The notes under the pieces: generated by a model
The model's database searches: none
Told to the model about the DNA's origin: nothing
Seen by the model: only the letters and a program-made list of their open reading frames with translations
Assembly: GCA_947452325.1 (NCBI GenBank)
Contig: CANGCZ010000093.1
Span: 1-6,482, forward strand
DNA: 6,482 bases
Origin: Comamonadaceae bacterium
GTDB taxonomy: Bacteria; Pseudomonadota; Gammaproteobacteria; Burkholderiales; Burkholderiaceae_C
Direction of reading: 5' to 3'
Shown: positions 1-6,482 of the stretch, one piece after another
Position numbering within the stretch: position 1 is the stretch's first letter
How the letters are laid out: each line of letters opens with the position of its first letter
Made by a program: the position numbers and the translations under genes

Positions 1-1
1 C

Positions 2-1135
2 AACGCACGGGCTACAGACGTTTTAGAACGAGAGCGCGTGGTAAAGCGCTTGGAAACTCAGACGCAAACACTGAAAACCAAGAACATCCAGCTAAAGCAA
101 GAAAATGAAAGTTTAAATCAGCTCGTGGCTGAATATGCATCACAAGAGCAAGCGTGGACAGATCTTCAAAGTTCGCATCAGCAGTTACAACAAAAACATT
201 CAATACTTAAACAGAGCTATCAACACGCGACAGAAAGAGCGAAAGACGCGGATCGAGATAGGGCTGACGTCGAACGACTTAATTTAATAGTCGATAAACT
301 CACAGAGCGCGTAAACATTCATAGCAAACTGAGCTCCTCGTTATTGAATACAAAAGTCTTAGGATCCCTAACGACTGAGGGCGATCCGGAGTCAATTGAG
401 ATTGATAACGGTTGGCTCGGCTTCAGTGGATATGGCCCTTGGGAGGATTATGTTTTTAGAGGTAACTTAGAAGAATTAGGACACAAATTTTTCACGCTTC
501 CTGACCCCGATCTTGCTCATATTATTGTCGGTCGAATTGGCTGGACTAAAGATGCACTCTTAGCCCAAATTGACGCTAGGCAAGGCGAGGCGTTGCGCAT
601 TTATTCTCAAGAAATGTTTTTTTATAAGATTGTGACTGATCGGGATCCGTTTGACGAAGATGACGTTGACCTGCTGATGGCGTTTGCGGAAGATCATCCG
701 GCCTTGCAATTCTTGCTGTCTTTATCCGAGCCCTGGCCAGAAGTTACTACTAAAGATTCACGTGAAGTTTTTGAGGTTGGACTAGATTCGTTTGGTGTAT
801 CAAAATCACCACTTAGTTTTCTTGGTTATCAAGTCGGGTCAACCTCTGCGCTTACCGCGACGGAGCGAAGAACAATATTATCGCAATGTTTTTCTGCCAG
901 AACCCTTGAATTCAGTGATGATAGCGACGATGCATATAAGCTAGGTTGGGGCCACGGGAAAAGCGCCCAAAGGCTATATAGAATTGCACACCATATCAAA
1001 TCTATGACTGACGGCCGAGTAGGCAAAGACTACAGAAAGCCGCAAGCCAGAAAAGACTGGATAGCAGATTTAAAGTGGTTAAAAAATAAATACTACAGCG
1101 CCTTCCAAAACAGCTTTGATTGGTCGAAGTGTTGA
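2..1135 (+). CDS. Coiled-coil protein of unknown function, 5'-truncated by the window edge
   Basis: I do not recognise a named function. The frame is open from base 2 to TGA at 1133-1135, giving 377 visible residues. A GTG at 38 is possible, but heptad-rich sequence continues upstream of it without a stop, so the true start is probably outside the window. Roughly bases 2-340 encode a highly charged, Q/E/K/L-rich coiled coil. A central domain follows (about 395-757) with motifs such as GYGPWEDYVFRG and LRIYSQEMFF, which look like conserved globular sequence. Bases 785-1096 encode a C-terminal module with SPLSFLGYQVG, a WGHGKSAQRL helix and a tryptophan-rich basic tail (DWIADLKWLKNKYY). From memory, similar C-terminal modules end proteins in restriction or defence neighbourhoods; I cannot verify that here. 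No catalytic motif, signal peptide or membrane segment is visible. The gene is co-directional with the SNF2 and Hsp70-like genes but separated from them by 428 bases. A structural or adaptor subunit is the likeliest role (inference). Confidence 0.85.
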   Translation, partial: NARATDVLERERVVKRLETQTQTLKTKNIQLKQENESLNQLVAEYASQEQAWTDLQSSHQQLQQKHSILKQSYQHATERAKDADRDRADVERLNLIVDKLTERVNIHSKLSSSLLNTKVLGSLTTEGDPESIEIDNGWLGFSGYGPWEDYVFRGNLEELGHKFFTLPDPDLAHIIVGRIGWTKDALLAQIDARQGEALRIYSQEMFFYKIVTDRDPFDEDDVDLLMAFAEDHPALQFLLSLSEPWPEVTTKDSREVFEVGLDSFGVSKSPLSFLGYQVGSTSALTATERRTILSQCFSARTLEFSDDSDDAYKLGWGHGKSAQRLYRIAHHIKSMTDGRVGKDYRKPQARKDWIADLKWLKNKYYSAFQNSFDWSKC

Positions 1136-1177
1136 TTTGCACTGAAAACTGACTCTAGGTCAGGATTCCGTGCAAAT
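1135..1177. repeat. Long imperfect inverted repeat (stem-loop) at the stop codon of gene 1
   Basis: The arms ATTTGCAC (1135-1142) and GTGCAAAT (1170-1177) are perfect 8-base reverse complements. Inside them, GAA (1144-1146) pairs with TTC (1166-1168) after a single mismatch. After a small internal loop, CTGAC (1149-1153) pairs with GTCAG (1159-1163) around a 5-base loop. The structure starts on the last base of the TGA stop of gene 1 and ends on the last base of a minus-strand mini-ORF stop. No T-run follows on either strand, so it is not a canonical intrinsic terminator. It could be an mRNA 3'-end stabiliser, a processing site, a bidirectional terminator lacking a U-tract, or a DNA-level site such as a recombination or protein-binding palindrome. 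Confidence 0.55.
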
Positions 1178-1260
1178 TAGTACGCAGCACTTACTTGACT
1201 CAGTTCGGCTTTCCACGCTGCGATGAGGCGAGGGTCCACTGGCTTCCCATCTAGTTTCAT
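1177..1260 (-). CDS. 27-codon minus-strand mini-ORF or gene remnant (doubtful)
   Basis: On the minus strand an ATG (complement of 1258-1260) opens 27 codons ending in TAA (complement of 1177-1179). The peptide contains KLDGKPVDPRLIAAWKAE, then a short Ser/Ala tail. Its composition is protein-like rather than random, with an amphipathic helix-like stretch and no runs of rare codons. The frame also stays open for eight further codons upstream of the ATG, back to a TGA. No ribosome binding site is visible before the ATG. It may be a real small protein, or the surviving 3' end of a larger gene lost by insertion or deletion. I do not recognise the family. Its stop codon abuts the stem-loop at 1135-1177, so it converges with gene 1. 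Chance occurrence cannot be excluded at this length. Confidence 0.25.
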   Translation of the reverse strand: MKLDGKPVDPRLIAAWKAELSQVSAAY

Positions 1261-1308
1261 GTTTTGTATATTAAATTGAGATCAGCCGACCGCTTGCTAA
1301 ATTACAGC

Positions 1309-1338
1309 CGTTAGCGCAAGAACCTAACGATATTTTTT
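1309..1338 (+). terminator. Possible intrinsic terminator downstream of gene 1
   Basis: CGTTAG (1309-1314) and CTAACG (1324-1329) form a perfect 6-bp stem around a 9-base loop. ATATTTTTT follows directly, with six T at 1333-1338. Geometry and orientation fit a Rho-independent terminator for plus-strand transcripts from gene 1. The stem is short and only half GC, and it lies 173 bases after the gene 1 stop, so it would be weak. Confidence 0.4.
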
Positions 1339-1508
1339 GACAATACCGGCAATGCGCAAATGTGGCGGGCATTCAATAACTAATTAATACCTAAATTTTA
1401 AACAACGCTAGGAAAAGTTTAACGCAGCAGGTGTCTCGCCAAATGAGGCATACGAAGGATAAAAAAATAAAGCAAACTAGACGATTGATTTCAGAATAAA
1501 TTTTGGGC

Positions 1509-1538
1509 TTCAGCACATGATCTAGGTTAATCTATATT
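1509..1538 (+). promoter_or_regulatory. Weak candidate promoter for the SNF2/Hsp70-like operon
   Basis: TATATT at 1533-1538 matches five of six bases of the sigma-70 -10 consensus. The best -35 at usual spacing is TTCAGC (1509-1514, 18-base spacer), which matches only three of six. Transcription would start near 1545, leaving a leader of about 20 bases before the ATG at 1564. The poor -35 means an activator-dependent or low-level promoter, or a false positive, is possible. Confidence 0.25.
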
Positions 1539-1563
1539 CAACAAAGCTGATTATTTCGCAATC

Positions 1564-4500
1564 ATGAATCCAGGCGATAGCGTTCGCGTTAAAAGCAACC
1601 CAGGGCGAGTCGGAACCATGCGCGGCGCAACCGATGGGCAGCCTCCTCGACTCAGGGTTTTAGTCGCTTGGAAAGATGGAACAGAGTCTTTTGTGCTGAA
1701 GGCTTCTCTTGAGCTTGTCAGCGATACTCCAATCGGACCGATTGCACGAATAAAAGCAGGCGTTTATGGTCGCGTAAAAGATCTACGCGGCGCGATAACT
1801 TTTTATAGACTCAGTGGCAAACTCGCAAACCTAATTTACAGTTTAAACACGACCAACACTCAGTTTTACGCCTACCAATTTAAGCCTGTTCTTCAATTTC
1901 TTGAATCGCCCTGTAACGGCATCTTAATTGCCGATGAAGTCGGACTGGGAAAAACAATTGAAGCCGGTCTAATTTGGACAGAATTGCGGGCCCGCGAAGA
2001 TGCTAAGCGTTTGCTAATTATCTGCCCCGCCATGCTTCAAAAGAAGTGGAAAGACGAACTGGCCAATCGCTTTGGGGTCAGAGCCGAGATCGTCGATGCT
2101 CACGGCTTGCATGAGCAATTACTAGCAATAAATGAAAATCCTCACGAATCAATCGCGCTTATTGCCAGCATTCAAGGGCTCAGACCCCCAAGAGGCTGGG
2201 ACACAGAAGAACAGAAGTCGATGAGCGGATCAGCCAAGCTTGCTCATTTTCTTGATAACGCCGATTTGGACCAGGCCTTAATTGACCTAGTGGTTATTGA
2301 CGAGGCGCACTATCTACGAAATGAGACGACTCAGACGCATCGACTAGCACGGCTTATCAGACCTGTCGTTCAAAATCTGGTGATGCTGTCAGCAACACCG
2401 ATTCAACTGCGAAGTAAAGATCTTTTCAACCTATTACATCTGCTAGACGAGGACGCGTTCCCTTTTGAGTCATCTTTTGAAGATACGCTCACCGCCAATG
2501 CACCAATTGTTTTATTGCGAGACCGCATACTTAGCAGTGTTGTATCTCAAGAAGAGTTTATAAATTCGTTGCAAGAGGCGAACAGCAGACTGCCCTTCGG
2601 TGAAAACCAACAAATTGAATTTTTAATTAATGACCCGCCGACGACGGAACAGCTATCTACTATCCGCGGTCGTTCAGAGTTGGCTGAGCAACTTGACAGA
2701 ATTAACCCATTAGCGAAGGTAGTCGCTAGAACGCTAAAACGCGACGTTATTGAACACCGAGTGCAACGTTTACCTGTCACCATTCGCGTTGAAATGAAGC
2801 CAATTGAACGGTATTTTTATGAGCAGGTTACTGAGGCTGTTCGACAGTATTGCTCGAAAATGGACTTGACCACCGGTTTTATGTTGACGATTCCACAACG
2901 CCAAATGTCGAGTTCCATCTCTGCAGCCTGTAGTCGCTGGATTCGTCAAGTCGAAAAACAAGAGGACTCTGCGGATCTTGAAGAAACCGCCTTTGAACTA
3001 TATGGTGACACAGAGGAGCCGTCGAAGCCACAAACACTTGGTCGACTGCTGACAATATTAGTTGATATCGCTAAAGAAATTGGTAATCCAACTTCGCTTG
3101 CAAAAATTGATAGCAAATACGAAGAACTCATAAAGAATCTAAAACAATACTGGCTGAACTACCCAGGCAAAAAAATTGTTCTGTTTTCTTTTTATCGCGA
3201 TACCCTGCACTATTTGTTTAAGCGGCTGGCTAACAATGGGATTGATGCTGTCGTACTGCATGGCGGCATGGATAAACAAGAGATTTTGGATCGATTTGCA
3301 ACGCCACGAGGGCCAAACATTTTACTTTCGTCTGAAGTGGCTTCTGAAGGCGTTGATCTACAGTTCTCGAGCTTAATCATTAACTATGACTTACCATGGA
3401 ATCCAGCAAAGATCGAACAGCGCATTGGCCGTATCGATCGTATCGGACAAGAGTCTGCACAAATTCTTATCTGGAATTTTGTGTACGCCGACACTGTAGA
3501 CGAGCGCGTACATGTCCGACTACTTGAAAGGCTCGACATTTTTACTCAAGCCCTTGGCAGCATGGAAGCCCTCTTAGGCGATACCATCCGTACACTCAGT
3601 CACGACCTATTGAGCCATACCTTAACCCCCGAGCAGGAAATGCTTCGGATCGATCGCACTAGCTTAGCAATTGAGCAGGCTAATCGCATGCAGGCGCAAC
3701 TTGAAAAGGATGCAACTCAGTTAATTGCACATAGCGACTTTATACAAAACAAAATTCGAGCCGCTCATGAGCTAGGGCGCTACATCCGAGGCGAAGACTT
3801 AGTCGCTTACGTAAAAGACTTTGTTGATTTAGAGTTTCCGGGCACTAGAATGCATGCATCGGATTCTAATCCGCTCGAGTATTCATTAGCGCTATCGGCC
3901 GAAGGGCGAGTAGCGTTTGAAGCGTACTTGAAAATCCAACGTATTCAAGGTACGACCAGACTATTAGCACCAAATCCACCGCGTTTGCTTTTCGAAAATC
4001 GGCTGGGTAAACCGCTTCCGGGTATAGAGCGAGTCACTCAAGACCACCCGCTCGTGAAGTTTGTTGCCGATCAATTGCGGCTTAGGGGCAATAGCTCAAA
4101 TTACGAGCCTCTTGCATCCGTTGACCTATACGCCGCCGCGGTGAACGGAGCCGCTCCAGGCATTTACGTATATGCCGTTTCTCGTTGGAGCTTTTCTGGC
4201 GTGCGAAACATAGAACGCTTAGAGTACGTAATTTGGCACCGCGAAACTGAAAGGCTAATCGACGGCGATGAAGCAGAGCACCTCGTTAACATCGCCGGGC
4301 TACAAGGTACAGATTGGCTTGGCGCAAGCAGCGCACTTGACGGACAAGCACTTGCGGCAGATCTCGAAGAGTGTTTATCCTTTTTGGAGGATCGTTTTAC
4401 CTTATTTCAGTCCGCTCAGGAGCGAGAGAATCACGATCGCATCAACTTAATGGTCAACTCACTCCAAACACATCTAGATAATCAGACAATAAAAATCACA

Positions 4501-4683
4501 AACCGAATCGAAGCGTATCGGCGAGATGGGAATGACCGGCAGCAAAGAATGATCCCAGCTGAAGAGGGACGTTTAAAAAAACTCAAAGCAACATTCGGGC
4601 GTCGGATAGAGGATTTAAAAGTTCAGAATTCGATCAATGCGCAAGAAAACCACGTGTCATCCGGTGTTATTCGAATTCGATAG
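1564..4683 (+). CDS. SNF2-family (RapA/DpdE/DrmD-like) DNA translocase, 1039 aa
   Basis: This is a complete SNF2-type superfamily 2 ATPase, expected to translocate on double-stranded DNA and remodel bound proteins. Residues ~1-52 form an SH3/KOW-like barrel (GDSVRVK...GRVGTMRG...VAWKDG). The first RecA domain has Walker A DEVGLGKT (124-131), motif Ia IICPAMLQKKW (152-162), Walker B DEAH (246-249) and SAT (276-278). The second has LFSFYRDT (540-547), SSEVASEGVDLQ (589-600) and arginine-finger motif QRIGRIDRIGQ (619-629), so all catalytic motifs are intact. Residues ~660-940 are a C-terminal accessory region, followed by charged helices (~945-1020) and a final hydrophobic strand (SSGVIRI). ATG 1564 is the only start after an in-frame TAA at 1528-1530, and it preserves the barrel, but no clear Shine-Dalgarno precedes it. 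RapA itself recycles RNA polymerase; the long C-terminus and Hsp70-like partner favour a defence- or modification-locus paralogue (inference). Confidence 0.93.
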   Translation: MNPGDSVRVKSNPGRVGTMRGATDGQPPRLRVLVAWKDGTESFVLKASLELVSDTPIGPIARIKAGVYGRVKDLRGAITFYRLSGKLANLIYSLNTTNTQFYAYQFKPVLQFLESPCNGILIADEVGLGKTIEAGLIWTELRAREDAKRLLIICPAMLQKKWKDELANRFGVRAEIVDAHGLHEQLLAINENPHESIALIASIQGLRPPRGWDTEEQKSMSGSAKLAHFLDNADLDQALIDLVVIDEAHYLRNETTQTHRLARLIRPVVQNLVMLSATPIQLRSKDLFNLLHLLDEDAFPFESSFEDTLTANAPIVLLRDRILSSVVSQEEFINSLQEANSRLPFGENQQIEFLINDPPTTEQLSTIRGRSELAEQLDRINPLAKVVARTLKRDVIEHRVQRLPVTIRVEMKPIERYFYEQVTEAVRQYCSKMDLTTGFMLTIPQRQMSSSISAACSRWIRQVEKQEDSADLEETAFELYGDTEEPSKPQTLGRLLTILVDIAKEIGNPTSLAKIDSKYEELIKNLKQYWLNYPGKKIVLFSFYRDTLHYLFKRLANNGIDAVVLHGGMDKQEILDRFATPRGPNILLSSEVASEGVDLQFSSLIINYDLPWNPAKIEQRIGRIDRIGQESAQILIWNFVYADTVDERVHVRLLERLDIFTQALGSMEALLGDTIRTLSHDLLSHTLTPEQEMLRIDRTSLAIEQANRMQAQLEKDATQLIAHSDFIQNKIRAAHELGRYIRGEDLVAYVKDFVDLEFPGTRMHASDSNPLEYSLALSAEGRVAFEAYLKIQRIQGTTRLLAPNPPRLLFENRLGKPLPGIERVTQDHPLVKFVADQLRLRGNSSNYEPLASVDLYAAAVNGAAPGIYVYAVSRWSFSGVRNIERLEYVIWHRETERLIDGDEAEHLVNIAGLQGTDWLGASSALDGQALAADLEECLSFLEDRFTLFQSAQERENHDRINLMVNSLQTHLDNQTIKITNRIEAYRRDGNDRQQRMIPAEEGRLKKLKATFGRRIEDLKVQNSINAQENHVSSGVIRIR

Positions 4684-4688
4684 GGGCT

Positions 4689-4694
4689 AAGGGG
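4689..4694 (+). promoter_or_regulatory. Ribosome binding site of the Hsp70-like gene
   Basis: AAGGGG lies 11 bases upstream of ATG 4706, inside the 22-base gap after the SNF2 stop. It resembles the Shine-Dalgarno core with one substitution and somewhat long spacing. It supports translation of the downstream gene from the same mRNA as the SNF2 gene. An in-frame TAA at 4688-4690 excludes any earlier start. Confidence 0.5.
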
Positions 4695-4705
4695 CAAAGA
4701 AAAAA

Positions 4706-6482
4706 ATGAAATCTATAAAAGAACAATTCGAGGCGATTAAAAAATATTTTGAAGAAGGTCGCAATAAGAATAACGCGGTTGGCGCTGTTCTAAGCACAGC
4801 GCAATCGCGCACTAACCAGCAACCCTTATCAGTGACTAACGCAAAGCAGCAAGCGCAAACACCTATTGTTGGAAATATAGGGGATGTCCTATTGGCCCAA
4901 TCAGGAGCTAATAAAAATCGAAATCCACTCACTGTTGGTACGATCGTTAAGCCAACTTCAAGCACGTCACAGGGAGCCCAAAGCCCGCCTATTCATTCAA
5001 CCCAAGAAGTCTCGCAGGCTGTAAATGCAGCACCCGAGCCTTGCTTAAATATCGCGCCAGACGCACGATTTTTATTAGCAAGCGACGAGCAGCTGCGCAA
5101 CTACAAGATGCTAGGTTACGGAGTGGGCAGTAACGGTACACGCACACAGTGCCACAACAAGAGGCAAAATACAGAAAGTGAAGTTGTTTTGGGGATTGAT
5201 TTTGGTACTTCTAGTACCAAAATTGTGATTGGTGATTCTGGTCTAGAAAAAGCTTTTGCAGTTCCTTTTTTTGAAGCCAACGGCATCGCTGAATATTTAC
5301 TGCCTTCGCGCCTTTATGAAACTAACGGTACCTTTTCGCTTCGCCAAGGTACACAAGTACATCGCGACTTAAAACTAGCGTTAATCGACAATATCGGTGA
5401 TATCAAGAAGCAAAATCTAGTCATAGCATTTCTTGCATTGGCGATTAGGCATAGCCGAGATTGGTTGTTTGCAAATCACCAATCTACTTATGCTGCGACG
5501 CTACTCCGATGGAAGTTGGTCGTCGGCTTACCTGTTGCTCATCATTTAAATGACGACATTGCAGAGCGCTTTAGAGAGATTGCAGACCTCGCTTGGCTGG
5601 CAGCGAACAAAGAAGGCATAGTTTCAAACACTGTGATCGCGCAGGCTAGATCTGCAGCTCAACTGCGACACTTAAACGATAAATATTCATTATCAGACGA
5701 CTACGCGCTGGTTGAGGTAATACCTGAAATTGCTGCCCAGATTTACGGTGTCGTTAACTCTGGGTCGTTTGATCCGAGTCGCGTTAACATTTTTATGATG
5801 GTTGACGTGGGGGCCGGCACAGTGGATTCATCGTTGTTTAGAGTAAAAAATGAACAAGGTCGATGGAGCTTTGAGTTTTATACCTCGATTGTTGAGGCGC
5901 TGGGCGCTATGAACTTACATCGTCATCGTATTAATTGGTGGGAGCAAGCACTTAATACTGTTCAAACACCCCAAGCAAACACTCTGATACAGTCCTTGAA
6001 AACGTCTCAATATCCGACCGACAGAATGGTAGGACTACCAGATTCTTATAACGATTACTTTAGCGGTGTCAGTGAACTTCACAGCACGTCCGCCTTAAAT
6101 CCCGATGCGGCACTTTATAAGGCACTGATGAGACAGGTTCAAGGGCATACTTTTTTTAGAGCATGGAATGGTCACGAAACTGGATTTTTAGACAAAAAGG
6201 TACTAGAAGGAACTCCTATTTTTTTCTGTGGTGGTGGTATGCGCCTGTCGCTTTATCACCGATTGATAGAAGACATGAAAAGACTTGAGTCATACGGCTG
6301 GCTATCGGCCACAGTGCGTCCAATTCAATTGCCAAAAATACTTGAAGCACCGCGCCTAGATCGACAGGAATTCGATCGTTTGAGTGTAGCGTTTGGTTTG
6401 AGCTTTCTTGAAGTTGGCAATGTCATTAAAGCGATGCCAGCACCGCAAATTATCATTGAACCTCAATATGCGCACCGCAATA
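4706..6482 (+). CDS. Hsp70/actin-fold ATPase with long N-terminal extension, 3'-truncated by the window edge
   Basis: The frame is open from ATG 4706 to the window end (592 codons) without a stop. Residues ~1-20 look helical and ~25-115 are rich in Q, N, S, T and A and probably disordered. A short segment, DEQLRNYKMLGYGVG (~128-142), precedes the ATPase core. The core shows the nucleotide-binding signatures of the actin/Hsp70 superfamily: phosphate-1 GIDFGTSSTKIVIGD (163-177), phosphate-2 VDVGAGTVD (366-374) and adenosine loop FFCGGGM (506-512). Near the right edge, SVAFGLSF resembles the end of the core, so any substrate-binding domain would lie outside. No signal peptide or membrane helix is visible. 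It does not look like housekeeping DnaK, which begins directly at its phosphate-1 loop. It follows the SNF2 gene by 22 bases with its own ribosome binding site, indicating one operon. Likely role: ATP-dependent switch or assembly factor for the SNF2 partner (inference). ParM/PilM/MreB-like polymerising ATPases are a less likely alternative. Confidence 0.88.
   Translation, partial: MKSIKEQFEAIKKYFEEGRNKNNAVGAVLSTAQSRTNQQPLSVTNAKQQAQTPIVGNIGDVLLAQSGANKNRNPLTVGTIVKPTSSTSQGAQSPPIHSTQEVSQAVNAAPEPCLNIAPDARFLLASDEQLRNYKMLGYGVGSNGTRTQCHNKRQNTESEVVLGIDFGTSSTKIVIGDSGLEKAFAVPFFEANGIAEYLLPSRLYETNGTFSLRQGTQVHRDLKLALIDNIGDIKKQNLVIAFLALAIRHSRDWLFANHQSTYAATLLRWKLVVGLPVAHHLNDDIAERFREIADLAWLAANKEGIVSNTVIAQARSAAQLRHLNDKYSLSDDYALVEVIPEIAAQIYGVVNSGSFDPSRVNIFMMVDVGAGTVDSSLFRVKNEQGRWSFEFYTSIVEALGAMNLHRHRINWWEQALNTVQTPQANTLIQSLKTSQYPTDRMVGLPDSYNDYFSGVSELHSTSALNPDAALYKALMRQVQGHTFFRAWNGHETGFLDKKVLEGTPIFFCGGGMRLSLYHRLIEDMKRLESYGWLSATVRPIQLPKILEAPRLDRQEFDRLSVAFGLSFLEVGNVIKAMPAPQIIIEPQYAHRN

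Larger units (their letters stand above)
1136..1563. other. 428-base intergenic region between gene 1 and the SNF2 gene
   Basis: No substantial plus-strand reading frame lies here. In order it holds the stem-loop touching the gene 1 stop, the minus-strand mini-ORF (1177-1260), a terminator-like hairpin with a T-run (1309-1338), and an AT-rich stretch from about 1375 to the SNF2 start. That stretch contains a weak inverted repeat (TTAAAC at 1398-1403, GTTTAA at 1417-1422) and a -10-like TATATT at 1533-1538. Its AT-richness relative to the flanking genes, and its length, suggest a transcription-unit boundary: gene 1 would end a leftward unit and the SNF2 and Hsp70-like genes would start a new one. 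No tRNA, riboswitch or CRISPR repeat was recognised. Confidence 0.7.

Noticed and set aside
12..203. 63-codon minus-strand reading frame opposite the coiled coil
   Set aside because: The plus frame encodes a typical charged coiled coil continuous with the rest of gene 1. The minus frame is a complement shadow rich in hydrophobic residues.
1309..1329. GTTAG/CTAAC pair considered as an integron attC site
   Set aside because: The sequences do not satisfy GTTRRRY and RYYYAAC in the right order or spacing, there is no inner box pair, and no integrase is seen. The T-run fits a terminator better.
1337..1365. Perfect -35 hexamer TTGACA at 1337-1342
   Set aside because: The bases at 16-18 spacing (around 1359-1366) are G-rich, such as ATGTGG, and do not resemble a -10 box. 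The hexamer also overlaps the T-run of the candidate terminator.
1443..1499. 18-codon plus-strand ORF (ATG 1443 to TAA 1497-1499) just before the SNF2 gene
   Set aside because: It is very short, Lys/Arg-rich because the region is A-rich, and has no ribosome binding site. A leader peptide is possible but unsupported.
4687..4965. 92-codon reading frame on the minus strand
   Set aside because: It lies opposite the N-terminal extension of the Hsp70-like gene, which is open in the plus frame, has a ribosome binding site and runs into clear ATPase motifs.
3430..6380. Several CGATCG palindromes scattered through the genes
   Set aside because: About five were counted by eye in 6.5 kb, in unrelated codon contexts and without regular spacing. 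The excess over chance is too small to call a motif.

Overview
The window carries three large plus-strand reading frames and one 428-base intergenic stretch. Base composition is moderate (mid-40s percent GC by eye) and codon use is mixed. This would suit a proteobacterium, perhaps a gammaproteobacterium, but no rRNA, tRNA or housekeeping gene is present to fix the taxon, so the guess is weak. No integrase, transposase, CRISPR array or tRNA was seen.

Layout: (1) Bases 2-1135 hold the 3' part of a coding region that is open to the left edge. It has a long coiled coil, a conserved-looking central domain and a C-terminal helical module; I have no functional name for it. (2) Bases 1136-1563 are non-coding or nearly so. 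They hold a long imperfect stem-loop touching the stop codon of gene 1, a 27-codon minus-strand mini-ORF abutting that stem-loop, a possible intrinsic terminator and a weak promoter candidate. (3) Bases 1564-4683 encode a complete 1039-residue SNF2/RapA-like DNA translocase with all core helicase motifs and an N-terminal SH3-like barrel. (4) Bases 4706-6482 encode an actin/Hsp70-fold ATPase, truncated by the right edge, with an unusual ~160-residue N-terminal extension.

The SNF2 gene and the Hsp70-like gene are 22 bases apart on one strand and are very probably co-transcribed. RapA-type SNF2 proteins are recurrent parts of anti-phage and DNA-modification loci (DrmD in DISARM, DpdE in the dpd 7-deazaguanine system). 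Pairing one with an Hsp70/actin-fold ATPase and a large coiled-coil protein does not match a named defence system that I can recall. My working hypothesis is a multi-gene nucleoprotein-remodelling, possibly anti-phage, system, with the SNF2 protein as DNA or nucleoprotein motor and the Hsp70-like protein as an ATP-dependent switch or assembly factor. The effector would be gene 1 or a gene outside the window. The domain calls come from visible motifs; the system-level function is inference.
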